Shown here: positions 1-8,113 of the stretch, one piece after another
Layout: every line of letters begins with the position of its first letter
Numbering within the stretch: the stretch's first letter is position 1
Assembly (NCBI GenBank): GCA_900754285.1
Contig: CAAECB010000007.1
Location: 1 to 23,006, forward strand
Source of the DNA: Clostridia bacterium
GTDB taxonomy: Bacteria > Bacillota > Clostridia > TANB77 > CAG-508
DNA: 23,006 bases
Reading direction: 5' to 3'
Position numbers and translations under genes: made by a program
The notes under the pieces: generated by a model
Told to the model about the DNA's origin: nothing
Seen by the model: only the letters and a program-made list of their open reading frames with translations
The model's database searches: none

Positions 1-867
1 ATTGTAAATCTTGATGAACTTGATAAAAAAACAAAGTCTCTAATAATTGCTAATTTAGTGTTTGGTTTAATCTATATTATAATAGAAATTATGATAACAA
101 TGAAATATTTGAATATTTTACCATTAACATATACTTTTGCAAATTTCACTATGTTGTTATTATATTTTATAATTACTTTATATAGTATTTCAAAAATTAT
201 AAAGTTACAGACTGCAACAACACAATTAGAAAGTGCTGAAGAGTATAATAAAACTTTGAAAATTTTGCATGATAATGTTAGAGGTTTCAAACATGATTTT
301 GATAATATTGTAACAACAATTGGTGGATATATTAATACAAATGATATGGAAGGACTTAAAAAATATTATGTACAATTAGAGGAAGATTGTGAAAAAGTAA
401 ATAATTTATATATTTTAAATCCTACTAGTATTAATAATCCTGGTATATACAATTTATTAACTTCTAAATATCATGATGCAACAGAAAAAGGTATTGATGT
501 AAAAATATATTTCTTATTAGATTTAAATGATTTACATATGAAGATTTATGAATTCGCTAGAATTTTAGGAATATTACTTGATAATGCAATAGAGGCTGCT
601 GAACAAAGTAAAGAAAAAATTATTAATATCTCTTTTAGAAAAGACGATAAAAATAACAGAAATATAATTCTAATTGAAAATAGTTATAAAAATAAAGATG
701 TTGATATTGATACTATTTTTAATAAAGGGTTTACAGAAAAAGAAAACCATAGTGGTATTGGTCTATGGGAAGTTAGAAAGATTATATCTAAAAACAATAA
801 TGTTAATTTATTTACAACTAAATCAGATTCTTTATTTAAACAGCAATTAGAAATATATTTTAAATAA
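1..867 (+). CDS. agrC: AgrC-like sensor histidine kinase, 3' part (gene starts left of the window)
   Basis: The reading frame is open from base 1, so the start lies outside the window; the GTG at 58 is only an internal codon. The visible part begins with about two membrane segments (bases 40-195), followed by a short linker and the kinase. The H-box holds RGFKHDFDNI with the phosphoacceptor His codon at 292-294, the arrangement seen in HPK10 (AgrC/ComD-type) kinases. An N-box (LLDNAIEAA) and a G-box (GIGLWEVRKI) follow, forming the ATP-binding fold. By family it should sense the cyclic peptide made from AgrD and phosphorylate a LytTR response regulator (AgrA), which would lie to the left if present. 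It is transcribed towards agrD-agrB on the opposite strand, unlike the co-directional agrBDCA order of staphylococci. Family assignment is secure; pairing with this AgrD is inferred from position. Confidence 0.92.
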   Translation: MVNLDELDKKTKSLIIANLVFGLIYIIIEIMITMKYLNILPLTYTFANFTMLLLYFIITLYSISKIIKLQTATTQLESAEEYNKTLKILHDNVRGFKHDFDNIVTTIGGYINTNDMEGLKKYYVQLEEDCEKVNNLYILNPTSINNPGIYNLLTSKYHDATEKGIDVKIYFLLDLNDLHMKIYEFARILGILLDNAIEAAEQSKEKIINISFRKDDKNNRNIILIENSYKNKDVDIDTIFNKGFTEKENHSGIGLWEVRKIISKNNNVNLFTTKSDSLFKQQLEIYFK

Positions 868-922
868 AAAGAAGAGTTGGCTTAAGACTTATGAAACTAG
901 TCTTAAACTTGCCTCTTCTTTT
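867..922. terminator. Bidirectional intrinsic terminator between agrC and agrDB
   Basis: Arms AAAAGAAGAG (867-876) and CTCTTCTTTT (913-922) pair, and inside them TTAAGACT pairs with AGTCTTAA. The stem starts right at the agrC stop codon. On + it ends in CTTCTTTTCTT; on - it ends in CTTCTTTTTATTT, so it can stop both converging transcripts. Confidence 0.75.
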
Positions 923-935
923 CTTATATGCTTGC

Positions 936-976
936 TAAAATGCTCTAAGATAGTAATCTATCTTTTGAGCATTTTG
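936..976. other. Strong hairpin downstream of agrD
   Basis: AAAATGCTC (937-945) pairs with GAGCATTTT (967-975), and AAGATAG (947-953) pairs with CTATCTT (958-964) around a TAAT loop, giving a stem of about 16 pairs with a small bulge. No T-run follows on either strand, so it may protect the 3' end of the agrBD transcript rather than terminate it. Confidence 0.6.
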
Positions 977-1061
977 CATACATATAAATTAATAACATTG
1001 AGATTATATGTAGTTTGGTTAAATTTTTGGTATTTAACCAAAATTAATAACTAATTTAATT

Positions 1062-1181
1062 TTAATCTTTTTTTACCAAACTTGCTGGCATTTTTGGTTG
1101 ATGCATTACACAAAAAACGAAACAAGCTGTATTTGTATTTTTAGCATATTTTTCTGCTATTTTTGATAAAAATTTTAACAT
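1062..1181 (-). CDS. agrD: AgrD-like autoinducing peptide precursor, 39 aa
   Basis: A short frame starting at ATG 1181-1179 with GGGGGAG seven bases upstream (gap GTTCCTA minus the start, an ordinary Shine-Dalgarno spacing). The product has an amphipathic N-terminal helix (MLKFLSKIAEKYAKN), a core TACFVFCVM, and an acidic/proline tail starting HQPKMP, the three-part layout of AgrD. The HQPK-x-P tail is the type removed by AgrB in clostridia. The core has two cysteines (residues 20 and 24) and seven residues from the first Cys to the predicted cleavage point, so a usual five-residue thiolactone ring does not fit if cleavage falls just before His27. It lies 71 bp downstream of agrB on the same strand, so the two are probably co-transcribed. 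Identification rests on these features and context; the mature peptide is inferred. Confidence 0.9.
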   Translation of the reverse strand: MLKFLSKIAEKYAKNTNTACFVFCVMHQPKMPASLVKKD

Positions 1182-1252
1182 AGGAACTCCCCCTTTAAAA
1201 AATTTTATATAATACTAAAATATTGCCGGCTAATATTCTAGATATTAACTAA

Positions 1253-1867
1253 TTAAATTGTTGTTTCATACACTTCGTGTCCATACTTATTTTTTGTGAT
1301 TTTGTATGCAATTCTTGTAATTGTGCATGTCTGAATAAAATATCCTATTATTATTATATTTGAAATAATTGGATTGTTTATTATTCCTGCTACAATTAAA
1401 GCGATTGTTACTGTTATATATGATAATATTTGTTTTTGCTTTCTTTCACTTTTTCTTAAGATTGGAACATTCTCTGTATCTGCTGGTGCATATAAGGTTA
1501 TCATTGCCATTGCAAAAATCCAAAGCATTATAATTGTTATTATTTTTATATTTCCATCTAAAATAATATATTTTGATAATACTGCTGGTCCTATATACAT
1601 TAAGCTTGTACATATTATGCATCCAATGTGTGTCTTTAAGTGAAAACCTCCCGAAAATGTACGATAAGGTAAAATGATTACAAATGTTATTAGTGCTAAC
1701 TTTAAAACTCCTAACAAATATGCGATTCCTAGCATTATAAATATTTTTGGTATTTCTCCTATAATGTTTTGTAATCCATAATTTATTATTTCTGCTCTTT
1801 CGTCATCAATATCTGGCATTTCTTGTCTCATTTTGTTGGTTAGAAACATACAGATTTTATCAATCAT
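1253..1867 (-). CDS. agrB: AgrB-like peptide-processing membrane endopeptidase
   Basis: A 204-residue, multi-pass membrane protein with the AgrB signature around residues 67-87 (LPYRTFSGGFHLKTHIGC). His76 and Cys83 have the seven-residue spacing of the catalytic His/Cys pair of staphylococcal AgrB. By family it cleaves the C-terminal tail of AgrD and forms the thiolactone ring in the cytoplasmic membrane. The ATG at 1867 has GTGAGGTGAG just upstream. It heads the agrB-agrD pair on the minus strand. The length is normal for AgrB and nothing is missing. The 220 bp upstream contain no other gene; three TTTGA boxes at exact 9-bp steps (1914-1936) are a possible regulator site. Confidence 0.95.
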   Translation of the reverse strand: MIDKICMFLTNKMRQEMPDIDDERAEIINYGLQNIIGEIPKIFIMLGIAYLLGVLKLALITFVIILPYRTFSGGFHLKTHIGCIICTSLMYIGPAVLSKYIILDGNIKIITIIMLWIFAMAMITLYAPADTENVPILRKSERKQKQILSYITVTIALIVAGIINNPIISNIIIIGYFIQTCTITRIAYKITKNKYGHEVYETTI

Positions 1868-2052
1868 TTTTTCTCACCTCACTTCATTTCCTTAAGCTGA
1901 TATAATTTTATCATCAAAATGCTCAAATATTTCAAACCGTTTATAAAAAGTGCATAAGATTATATATAATTTTATTTTTTATTTTTCGTAAAAGATTTTG
2001 CTTGTTTTGTAAAATTTGAATAAATTTGCCTCAAACCTCCCCAAATTACCGT

Positions 2053-2089
2053 AAAAAAGACATATATCTTTTTTGATATACGTCTTTTT
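2053..2089 (-). terminator. Intrinsic terminator of the rluA-like gene
   Basis: AAAAAGACNTATATC-type arms (2054-2068 and 2075-2089) form a 15-bp stem with one mismatch; on the minus strand it is followed by TTTTTT. It overlaps the stop codon of the pseudouridine synthase. Confidence 0.8.
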
Positions 2090-2769
2090 ATATATTTATA
2101 TTCCATTTCCAAGTTCCATTGTTTTCTGGATATACAGAAAATTGCATTTTTTCTTTTGTTATTGGATGTTCAAATTCTAAGTTATATGCCCATAATGCTA
2201 TTTGTTTTCCTTTTCCTCTTGTTCCATATTTCTGGTCTCCAAATATGCTATGCCCAAAGTTTGCCATTTGTAATCTTATTTGATGATGTCTACCTGTATG
2301 TAAATTTACTTTTACAAGACTTAAATCTTTGTCTGGTTTGTATCCTAAAACTTCATAGTCTAGCTTTGCGTATTTTGCTCCTTTTTTCTCTGGTTTTACT
2401 ACTTTGCTTATATTATTTCTTTCATCTTTATATAAATAGTCTTCTAATGTTCCGCTTCTGTTTTTCTATTTTTCCATCTACTACTGCTAAATACTGCTTT
2501 TTCATTGTTTTTTCCCTTACTTGGTTGCTTAATCTTGATGCAGCTTTAGATGTTTTGGCAAATACCATTACTCCTCCAACTGGTCTGTCTAGACGATGTA
2601 CAAGCCCTACATATACATTTCCTGGCTTGTTGTATTTTTCCTTTATATATTGTTTTACTAGTGTGAGCATGTCCACATCTCCTGTTTTGTCTGATTGTGA
2701 TGGTACATTTACAATTTTTTCTACTACTATAATATGATTGTCTTCATATATTACATTTAATTTTTGCAT
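2088..2769 (-). CDS. RluA-family RNA pseudouridine synthase, read through a +1 shift at CGG
   Basis: Read from ATG 2769, the frame encodes the first half of an RluA-type pseudouridine synthase with the catalytic motif HRLDRPVGG (Asp61), then meets CGG at 2454-2452 and would end 11 codons later at a TAA. If the C is skipped and GGA is read, the second half continues at once as GTLEDYLYKDE and on through LHTGRHHQIRLQ and GDQKYGTRGKG to a TAA at 2090-2088. That gives 226 residues, normal for the short form lacking an S4 domain. By family it isomerises uridine in rRNA or tRNA; the exact target is unknown. Apart from the extra C, no stop or lesion is seen, so this is not an obvious decayed gene. 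A terminator follows directly. It could be a single-base sequencing error, but the same event occurs in two other genes here. Confidence 0.88.
2451..2454 (-). other. CGG-A +1 frameshift site in rluA-like gene
   Basis: Running frame AAG-CGG-AAC. Skipping the C gives AAG-GGA-ACA, i.e. Lys105-Gly106-Thr, and restores the family sequence GTLEDYL. Confidence 0.75.
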
Positions 2770-2865
2770 TTTGGACTATAATCCTTTCAAGTTATTTTTA
2801 TAAATTTATATAAATGTTCAAATTATGTTCTTACGAATTTATCTATTATTTTAAATTCATTTTGT

Positions 2866-3732
2866 TCAACTTTCCCAACGGCCATAAATTCCGCATGGTA
2901 ATACTAATTCAGAATTTTCCATTGGTAGTCCAACTTCTCCTGATGTTACTGTTCCTTTATTTCTTTTATTTACAGTTAAATTTAGAATATTTTCTAATAC
3001 TTTACTTGAGATTCCTGTTGTGTATGAATTTATTAAGAAAAATAATGGTTGGTCTGATAATACATTTGTACATAGTTCTACCAAGTCATTTATATTTTCT
3101 TCAAATTGCCATACTTCTCCTTTTGCTCCTCTTCCATATGATGGTGGGTCCATTATTATTGCATCATATTTGTTTCCTCTTCTTATTTCTCTGTTAACAA
3201 ATTTTACTACATCATCTATTATAAATCTTACTGGTCTTTTTTCTAGTCCTGATGATATTACATTTTCTTTTGCCCATGTTGTCATTCCTTTTGAACTGTC
3301 TACATGACATACAGATGCTCCTGCTGCTAAACATGCTACTGTCGCTCCTCCTGTGTATGCAAATAAATTTAAAACTTTTATCTCTTTTTTATTACTTTTT
3401 CTTATTTTTTCCATCATCCAGTCCCAATTTACTGCTTGTTCTGGGAATAGTCCTGTATGCTTGAATCCCATTGGCTTTATATTAAATGTTAATTCTTTGT
3501 ATTTAATTTGCCATTGTTTTGGCATTTTTTTATGGAATTCCCACGCTCCTCCTCCTGTTTTGCTTCTATGATATACTGCGTTTATTTCTTTCCATTTTTT
3601 TGGATTTGTTTTTTGCTTCCATATTATTTGTGGGTCTGGTCTTGATAATATTACTTCTCCCCATCTTTCTAATTTTTGCCCTTCTGCCATGTCTAGTATT
3701 TTGTAATCTTTCCAATTATTTGCTATTTTCAT
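2866..3732 (-). CDS. Class I SAM-dependent methyltransferase, RlmI/Methyltrans_SAM-like
   Basis: A 288-residue protein with a methyltransferase core. Motif I is LNLFAYTGGATVACLAAGA (residues about 141-160), an acidic residue after it (HVDSS) should bind the ribose of S-adenosylmethionine, and the catalytic-loop motif DPPSYGRG lies near residue 195. These are the hallmarks of the RlmI/RlmK-like family that methylates bases of 23S rRNA. The N-terminal part (about 1-95) has no PUA motif I can recognise, so the target is uncertain. GAAGGA lies upstream of the ATG. It stands 96 bp upstream of the pseudouridine synthase on the same strand, so the two may form an RNA-modification operon. TGC-GGA at 2892-2889 is a case of CGGA read normally in the NNC-GGA register. 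Confidence 0.85.
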   Translation of the reverse strand: MKIANNWKDYKILDMAEGQKLERWGEVILSRPDPQIIWKQKTNPKKWKEINAVYHRSKTGGGAWEFHKKMPKQWQIKYKELTFNIKPMGFKHTGLFPEQAVNWDWMMEKIRKSNKKEIKVLNLFAYTGGATVACLAAGASVCHVDSSKGMTTWAKENVISSGLEKRPVRFIIDDVVKFVNREIRRGNKYDAIIMDPPSYGRGAKGEVWQFEENINDLVELCTNVLSDQPLFFLINSYTTGISSKVLENILNLTVNKRNKGTVTSGEVGLPMENSELVLPCGIYGRWES

Positions 3733-3834
3733 TCTTTTTTCTATCCTTCTTTTTTTATTATTTTTTCTAAATCTATTGCCTATTATACCATATATTTTTT
3801 AAAATTAAATATTTTGCTTTATTAAAATTTTCTT

Positions 3835-3898
3835 AGTGTTTTTTTGCTCCGTCCCCGAAAACACTAGGGTGTTTTTTGAGTCCGGCCCCGAAAACACC
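3835..3898. repeat. Two tandem 31-bp REP-like hairpin units
   Basis: Unit 1 (3835-3865) begins AGTGTTTT and ends AAAACACT; unit 2 (3868-3898) begins GGTGTTTT and ends AAAACACC. The outermost pair changes from A-T to G-C in step, which supports a folded stem. The loops share TCCGNCCCCG, far richer in G+C than the surroundings. The units lie between the methyltransferase and the small membrane protein, ending two bases before the latter's stop codon. They resemble REP/palindromic repeats moved by REP-associated transposases; no such transposase is in the window. Confidence 0.7.
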
Positions 3899-3899
3899 A

Positions 3900-4109
3900 C
3901 TACATTTTTTGTAATAGTACCATAAAATAATTAATTAGAATAATGTTGAGTGTGGAAAATATGAAAAATAGTAAAAATACAAAACTCATAAATTTGTGCT
4001 TTTTGATTTTTTGCCATAGTCTGGTTGTCCAATTTTTCCTTTTCATTTCTAATTTGTTTTTTGAACTATTGTAAGTTATGTTAAAAATCTCATCCTTTGC
4101 ATATTCCAT
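3900..4109 (-). CDS. Small single-pass membrane protein, 69 aa, unknown function
   Basis: ATG at 4109-4107 has GGGGG seven bases upstream, a better start than the TTG two codons earlier. The product begins with a charged, Lys-rich half (to about residue 40) and ends in one hydrophobic segment (about residues 41-65) with a short tail, so the charged N-terminus probably faces the cytoplasm. I recognise no family. It stands alone between uvrC and the REP-like repeats, with about 140 bp of plain AT-rich sequence on its upstream side. The strong ribosome-binding site and the hydrophobic segment support a real gene, but no homologue check was possible. Confidence 0.55.
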   Translation of the reverse strand: MEYAKDEIFNITYNSSKNKLEMKRKNWTTRLWQKIKKHKFMSFVFLLFFIFSTLNIILINYFMVLLQKM

Positions 4110-4250
4110 AAACAATCCCCCTTTTTGTATATTTTTATTATGGTTATTGTTTATTTATGCATGTTTTTTATAAAACTATTAATTTTTTATATTTTATTTA
4201 TTACTTTTTTTATGACTTATAGTTTCTAATTAATTTTTGATACAAATTTT

Positions 4251-6041
4251 TTAAGTATTTAGCTCTTCTTTTATTTGTTTTGCTATTTTTTCACTAATTC
4301 CTTTTACTTCCATTAGTTCTTCTATTGTTGCTTGTTTTATTTTTGATACTGTTCCAAAATGTTTTAATAATTCTTGTTTCTTTGCTTCTCCTATTCCATG
4401 TATATTATCTAGTTCTGATTTTGTTATTTCTTTTTCTCTTAGTTTTCTATGATATGTTATTGCTGTGTCATGTACTGTGTCTTGGAATCTTGTTATTAGA
4501 TTTTTTAGGTTTTCTGATATTTCTAGCTCTTTTCTGTTTTCGTCCATTAGTGCTCTTGTTTGGTGTTTATCATTTTTTACCATTCCATATACAGGTATGT
4601 CTAGTCCATATTTTGCTATTGCTTTTTGTGTTGCTCTTATTTGTGTTATTCCTCCATCTGCAAATATTGCGTCTGGTAGTTTTCCGAAACCTCCTGTTGG
4701 ATCTTCTATTGAATGTTTTAGTCTCCTTGTTATTACTTCTTCCATACATCTTGGGTCATCTTGTCCAAATACTGTTTTTATTTTGAATCTGCGTGATAGA
4801 TTCTTTTTTATTGCTCCGTCTTTCATTACACACATTGCTGCTACCATATTTGTTCCTGATATGTTTGAAATGTCATATGTTTCTATTTTTCTTGGTAGTT
4901 TGTCCATTTTTAATACTTCTTTTAATTCTAATAGTATTTCACTTTTATCTTTTTCTTTATTTTCTAGTGTTACTTTGGCATTGTTTTCTGCCATTTCTAC
5001 AAATCTTAATTTTGCTCCTTTTTTCGGACTTTTCAATTCTACCTTTTTTCCTAGTTCATTTGATAACCATTCTTCTATTACTTCTTTATCTTCTAATTCT
5101 TCCCTTAACATTATTTTGTTTGGTATGTTCGGATTATCCATGTAATATTGTTTTATGAAGCCTGATACTATTTCTTTGTTTTCCATATCTTTTAGTTCAT
5201 TAAAGAAATAATGCTCTCTTCCTATCATTTTGCTGCCTCTTACAAAAAATATTTCTATACATACTTCTAGCTCTGATTTGTATAATCCTATTACATCTAT
5301 GTTGTTTTCTGATATATTTGATACTTTTTGCTTTGCTGATACTCTTTCTATTGCTTGCTTTCTGTCTCTTAGTTCTGCTGCTTTTTCAAATTCTAGTTTT
5401 TTTGATGCTTCTTCCATTTTCGTTTCTAAGTCTTTTATTATTTTTTCTGTTTTTCCTTCTAATAGTTCTATTATTTCTTCTATTTGTTTATGATATTCTT
5501 CTTTTGTTACATATCCCATACATGGTGCTAAACATCTTTTTATATGGTAGTTTAAACATGGTCTTGTTCGTGGTTTTAATGTTCTACATTGCCTTATTTG
5601 ATATCTTTGTTTTATGAAGTCTATCATTTCTTTGGCTGCTCCTGGATTTGCATATGGTCCAAAATATTTTGCTCCATCATTTACTACCCTTCTTGTAAAT
5701 ACTACTGTTGGATAGTCTGATTTTACATCTATTTTTAAGTATGGATATGTTTTGTCATCTTTTAATAATACATTAAATTTGGGTCTGTTTTTCTTTATTA
5801 GATTACATTCTAATATTAATGCTTCTGCTTCATTGTCTACTACTATGTATTCAAAATGGTCTATTAGACTTACCATATTTTGTATTCTTTTTGTTTTGTT
5901 TGTTTTTCTGAAATATGATTTTACTCTATTTTTTAATGATACTGCTTTTCCCACATATATGATTTCGTCATTTTTGTCATGCATTATATATACTCCTGGT
6001 TTTCCTGGGAGCTTTTTTAATTCTTCTTCTATATTAAACAT
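4251..6041 (-). CDS. uvrC: Excinuclease ABC subunit C
   Basis: A 596-residue protein of normal UvrC length. Domain order: N-terminal GIY-YIG nuclease (residues about 13-90, GVYIMHDK then IIYVGKA and LKNRVKSYF), which makes the 3' incision; a Cys-containing region (RTRPCLNYHIKRCLAPC, about 155-175); the UVR motif that contacts UvrB (about 200-235); the C-terminal RNase-H-like nuclease (YDISNISGTNMVAAMCV, then FADGGITQIRATQ) for the 5' incision; and a helix-hairpin-helix pair at the end (IHGIGEAKK, VKGISEKIA). GAAAGGA lies upstream of the ATG. It is divergent from glmS. Two CGGA strings, at 4683-4686 and 4815-4818 (minus strand), fall as TTC-GGA and GAC-GGA and cause no shift, a useful internal control for the CGG effect. 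Confidence 0.98.
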   Translation of the reverse strand: MFNIEEELKKLPGKPGVYIMHDKNDEIIYVGKAVSLKNRVKSYFRKTNKTKRIQNMVSLIDHFEYIVVDNEAEALILECNLIKKNRPKFNVLLKDDKTYPYLKIDVKSDYPTVVFTRRVVNDGAKYFGPYANPGAAKEMIDFIKQRYQIRQCRTLKPRTRPCLNYHIKRCLAPCMGYVTKEEYHKQIEEIIELLEGKTEKIIKDLETKMEEASKKLEFEKAAELRDRKQAIERVSAKQKVSNISENNIDVIGLYKSELEVCIEIFFVRGSKMIGREHYFFNELKDMENKEIVSGFIKQYYMDNPNIPNKIMLREELEDKEVIEEWLSNELGKKVELKSPKKGAKLRFVEMAENNAKVTLENKEKDKSEILLELKEVLKMDKLPRKIETYDISNISGTNMVAAMCVMKDGAIKKNLSRRFKIKTVFGQDDPRCMEEVITRRLKHSIEDPTGGFGKLPDAIFADGGITQIRATQKAIAKYGLDIPVYGMVKNDKHQTRALMDENRKELEISENLKNLITRFQDTVHDTAITYHRKLREKEITKSELDNIHGIGEAKKQELLKHFGTVSKIKQATIEELMEVKGISEKIAKQIKEELNT

Positions 6042-6129
6042 TTTTTTATTCCTTTCTCAATTATATTATCATGTTTTATATTTTATGTCAATTTATAGTT
6101 TGATGAATTTTTGTTTTTTTGTAAAATAC

Positions 6130-6158
6130 TTGCACATACTATAATTTTGGTATATATT
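6130..6158 (+). promoter_or_regulatory. Predicted sigma-A promoter of glmS
   Basis: TTGCAC (6130-6135), 17-bp spacer, TATATT (6153-6158). The start of transcription would fall near 6165, at the beginning of the repeated hairpin leader. Confidence 0.65.
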
Positions 6159-6160
6159 AT

Positions 6161-6214
6161 AGAATAAAAGCGGACATTAATGCTTATTAGGAAATTTTAA
6201 AATCCGCGTCTTTT
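6161..6214 (+). repeat. Hairpin leader element upstream of glmS, copy A
   Basis: AGAATAAAAGCGGACATTAAT at the left and ATTTTAAAATCCGCGTCTTTT at the right enclose about 12 variable bases; GCGGA pairs with TCCGC. A second copy lies at 16828-16893 in the same orientation. Here it fills the 5' leader between the predicted start of transcription and the AAGGAGG of glmS. It does not resemble the glmS ribozyme, and I recognise no riboswitch class. Confidence 0.55.
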
Positions 6215-6237
6215 ACATAGTTAAGGAGGTTTTATTT

Positions 6238-8094
6238 ATGTGTGGAATTATTGGTTATATAGGTATTAAAAAAGCTAGCCCTATTTTATTGGCTGGATTA
6301 AATAGATTGGAATATCGTGGATATGATTCTGCTGGTATTTCTACTATAGAAAAGGATGGTATTCATGTTTTAAAAGATAAAGGTAGAGTTAAAAACTTGG
6401 AATCTCTTCCTGGAATAGATGATTTGGAGGGAACTGTTGGTATTGCTCATACTAGATGGGCTACTCATGGAAAACCTTCAAAAGAAAATGCCCATCCTCA
6501 TCAGGATAATAGTAAATCTTTTAGTGTCGTGCATAATGGTATTATAGAAAATTATTCTGAACTTAAAAATTTATTAGAAAAAAATGGTTATCATTTTTAT
6601 TCTGATACAGATACAGAAATTATCCCTAATTTGATTCATTATTATTATGAAAAAGAATTGAATTTGCATGATGATAAAACTGTTTTTACCTTTTTGAAAG
6701 CTGTTAGAAATTGCTGTTCTGATTTAAAAGGTAGTTTTGCTTTAGAAGTTATTTGCAAAGATTTTCCTAATAATATGATTGTTGTTAGAAAAGATAGCCC
6801 TTTAGTTATTGGTACTTGTGATGAAGAAAAATATATTTCTTCTGATATCCCTGCTATTCTTTCTTATACTAGAGATTTTTATTTATTAAATGATTTGGAA
6901 TATGTTGTTTTAGATAATAAAACCGCTACTTTTTATAATAGTGATTTGGAAAAATTGCCTAAAAAGACTTGTAATATTGAATGGAGTGCAACTGCTAGTG
7001 AAAAAAATGGTTATGATGATTTTATGGCTAAAGAAATTGATGAACAACCAATTGCTATTAGAGAAACTATTGGTTCTAGAATAAATATTAGTGATTTGCA
7101 TTGTGAATTATCTGAATTACCTTTGACAAAAGATTATTTAAAATCAATTAATAAAATTTATATTATTGCTTGTGGTACAGCTATGCACGCTGGTTTGAGT
7201 GGTAAAAATATAATTGAGAAATTGTGTAGAATTCCTGTGGAAGTTGATATTGCTTCTGAATTCCGTTATAGAAATCCTATCGTTGATGAAAAAACTTTGT
7301 CAATTTTTATTTCTCAATCTGGTGAAACTGCTGATACAATAGCTGCTTTAAAACTTGCTAAATCTCAAGGTAGTAAAACTATTGCTATTTCTAATGTTAT
7401 TGGTAGCTCTATTACTAGAGAGGCTGATTATTCTATTTATACACATGCTGGTCCAGAAATAGCTGTTGCTTCTACTAAAGCATATACTTCTCAGGTCGTA
7501 CTTGTTAGTATTTTAGCTATATATTTTGCTGAAATTTTAAATTGCTGCCCTGAAAGTGAACTTTTAGATTTAAAAAAAGAAATATTAGATTTGCCTAAAA
7601 AAGTTGAAGAAACTTTGCATTGTAAAGATGATATTAAGCATTTTGCTAAAAAAATATATCAAGAAAAAGATGTGTTTTTCTTAGGTAGAGGTGTTGATGA
7701 AACTATTGCTAAAGAGGGTTCTTTGAAATTAAAAGAAATTTCTTATATTCATTCTGAAAGCTATGCTGCAGGTGAATTAAAACATGGTCCTATTGCCTTA
7801 ATTGAAAATGGAATTACTGTTGTGGGAGTTATGACTGATTCTAATTTGGTTGAAAAAACTATTAGTAATTTGCAAGAGGTTATTACTCGTGGTGCTAAAA
7901 CTTTAGTTATTACTAATCAAGATTTTAATTATAATATGTTTGATGAAGTTATAAAAATCCCTGAAGTTTCTAGCTTTTTATCTCCTGTTTTGGCAATTGT
8001 TCCTTTACAATTACTTGCTTATTTTATCTCTAAAGAAAAAGGATTAGATGTTGATAAGCCTAGAAATTTGGCTAAGTCTGTTACAGTTGAATAG
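6238..8094 (+). CDS. glmS: Glutamine--fructose-6-phosphate aminotransferase (isomerizing)
   Basis: A 618-residue, full-length GlmS. It makes glucosamine-6-phosphate from fructose-6-phosphate and glutamine, the first step towards UDP-GlcNAc and peptidoglycan, in the cytoplasm. The N-terminal glutaminase domain starts MCGIIGYIG with the nucleophile Cys2, followed by RLEYRGYDSAG, HTRWATHGKPS and HNGIIENY. Two SIS sugar-binding domains follow (about 290-430 and 460-600; SQSGETADT near 362) and the protein ends in the typical KPRNLAKSVTVE. The ATG has AAGGAGG eight bases upstream. It is a single-gene unit with its own promoter and terminator. The gene uses no CGG codon. No glmS ribozyme core is visible in the roughly 75-base leader. 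Confidence 0.98.
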   Translation: MCGIIGYIGIKKASPILLAGLNRLEYRGYDSAGISTIEKDGIHVLKDKGRVKNLESLPGIDDLEGTVGIAHTRWATHGKPSKENAHPHQDNSKSFSVVHNGIIENYSELKNLLEKNGYHFYSDTDTEIIPNLIHYYYEKELNLHDDKTVFTFLKAVRNCCSDLKGSFALEVICKDFPNNMIVVRKDSPLVIGTCDEEKYISSDIPAILSYTRDFYLLNDLEYVVLDNKTATFYNSDLEKLPKKTCNIEWSATASEKNGYDDFMAKEIDEQPIAIRETIGSRINISDLHCELSELPLTKDYLKSINKIYIIACGTAMHAGLSGKNIIEKLCRIPVEVDIASEFRYRNPIVDEKTLSIFISQSGETADTIAALKLAKSQGSKTIAISNVIGSSITREADYSIYTHAGPEIAVASTKAYTSQVVLVSILAIYFAEILNCCPESELLDLKKEILDLPKKVEETLHCKDDIKHFAKKIYQEKDVFFLGRGVDETIAKEGSLKLKEISYIHSESYAAGELKHGPIALIENGITVVGVMTDSNLVEKTISNLQEVITRGAKTLVITNQDFNYNMFDEVIKIPEVSSFLSPVLAIVPLQLLAYFISKEKGLDVDKPRNLAKSVTVE

Positions 8095-8113
8095 GAATTG
8101 AATAATTAATATT

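Noticed and set aside
2156..2737. Long open frames on + opposite uvrC, rluA and other genes
   Set aside because: They are mirror frames of minus-strand genes in AT-rich DNA, with Leu/Phe-rich low-complexity products and no matching start signals.
3835..3898. CRISPR array
   Set aside because: Only two units, separated by two bases, each self-complementary; there are no spacers and no cas genes.
3900..4115. TTG at 4115 as start of the small membrane protein
   Set aside because: It lies only one base from the GGGGG; the ATG at 4109 has the proper seven-base spacing.
6159..6237. glmS ribozyme in the glmS leader
   Set aside because: The leader is only about 75 bases long and lacks the ribozyme core; it holds a different hairpin that recurs elsewhere.
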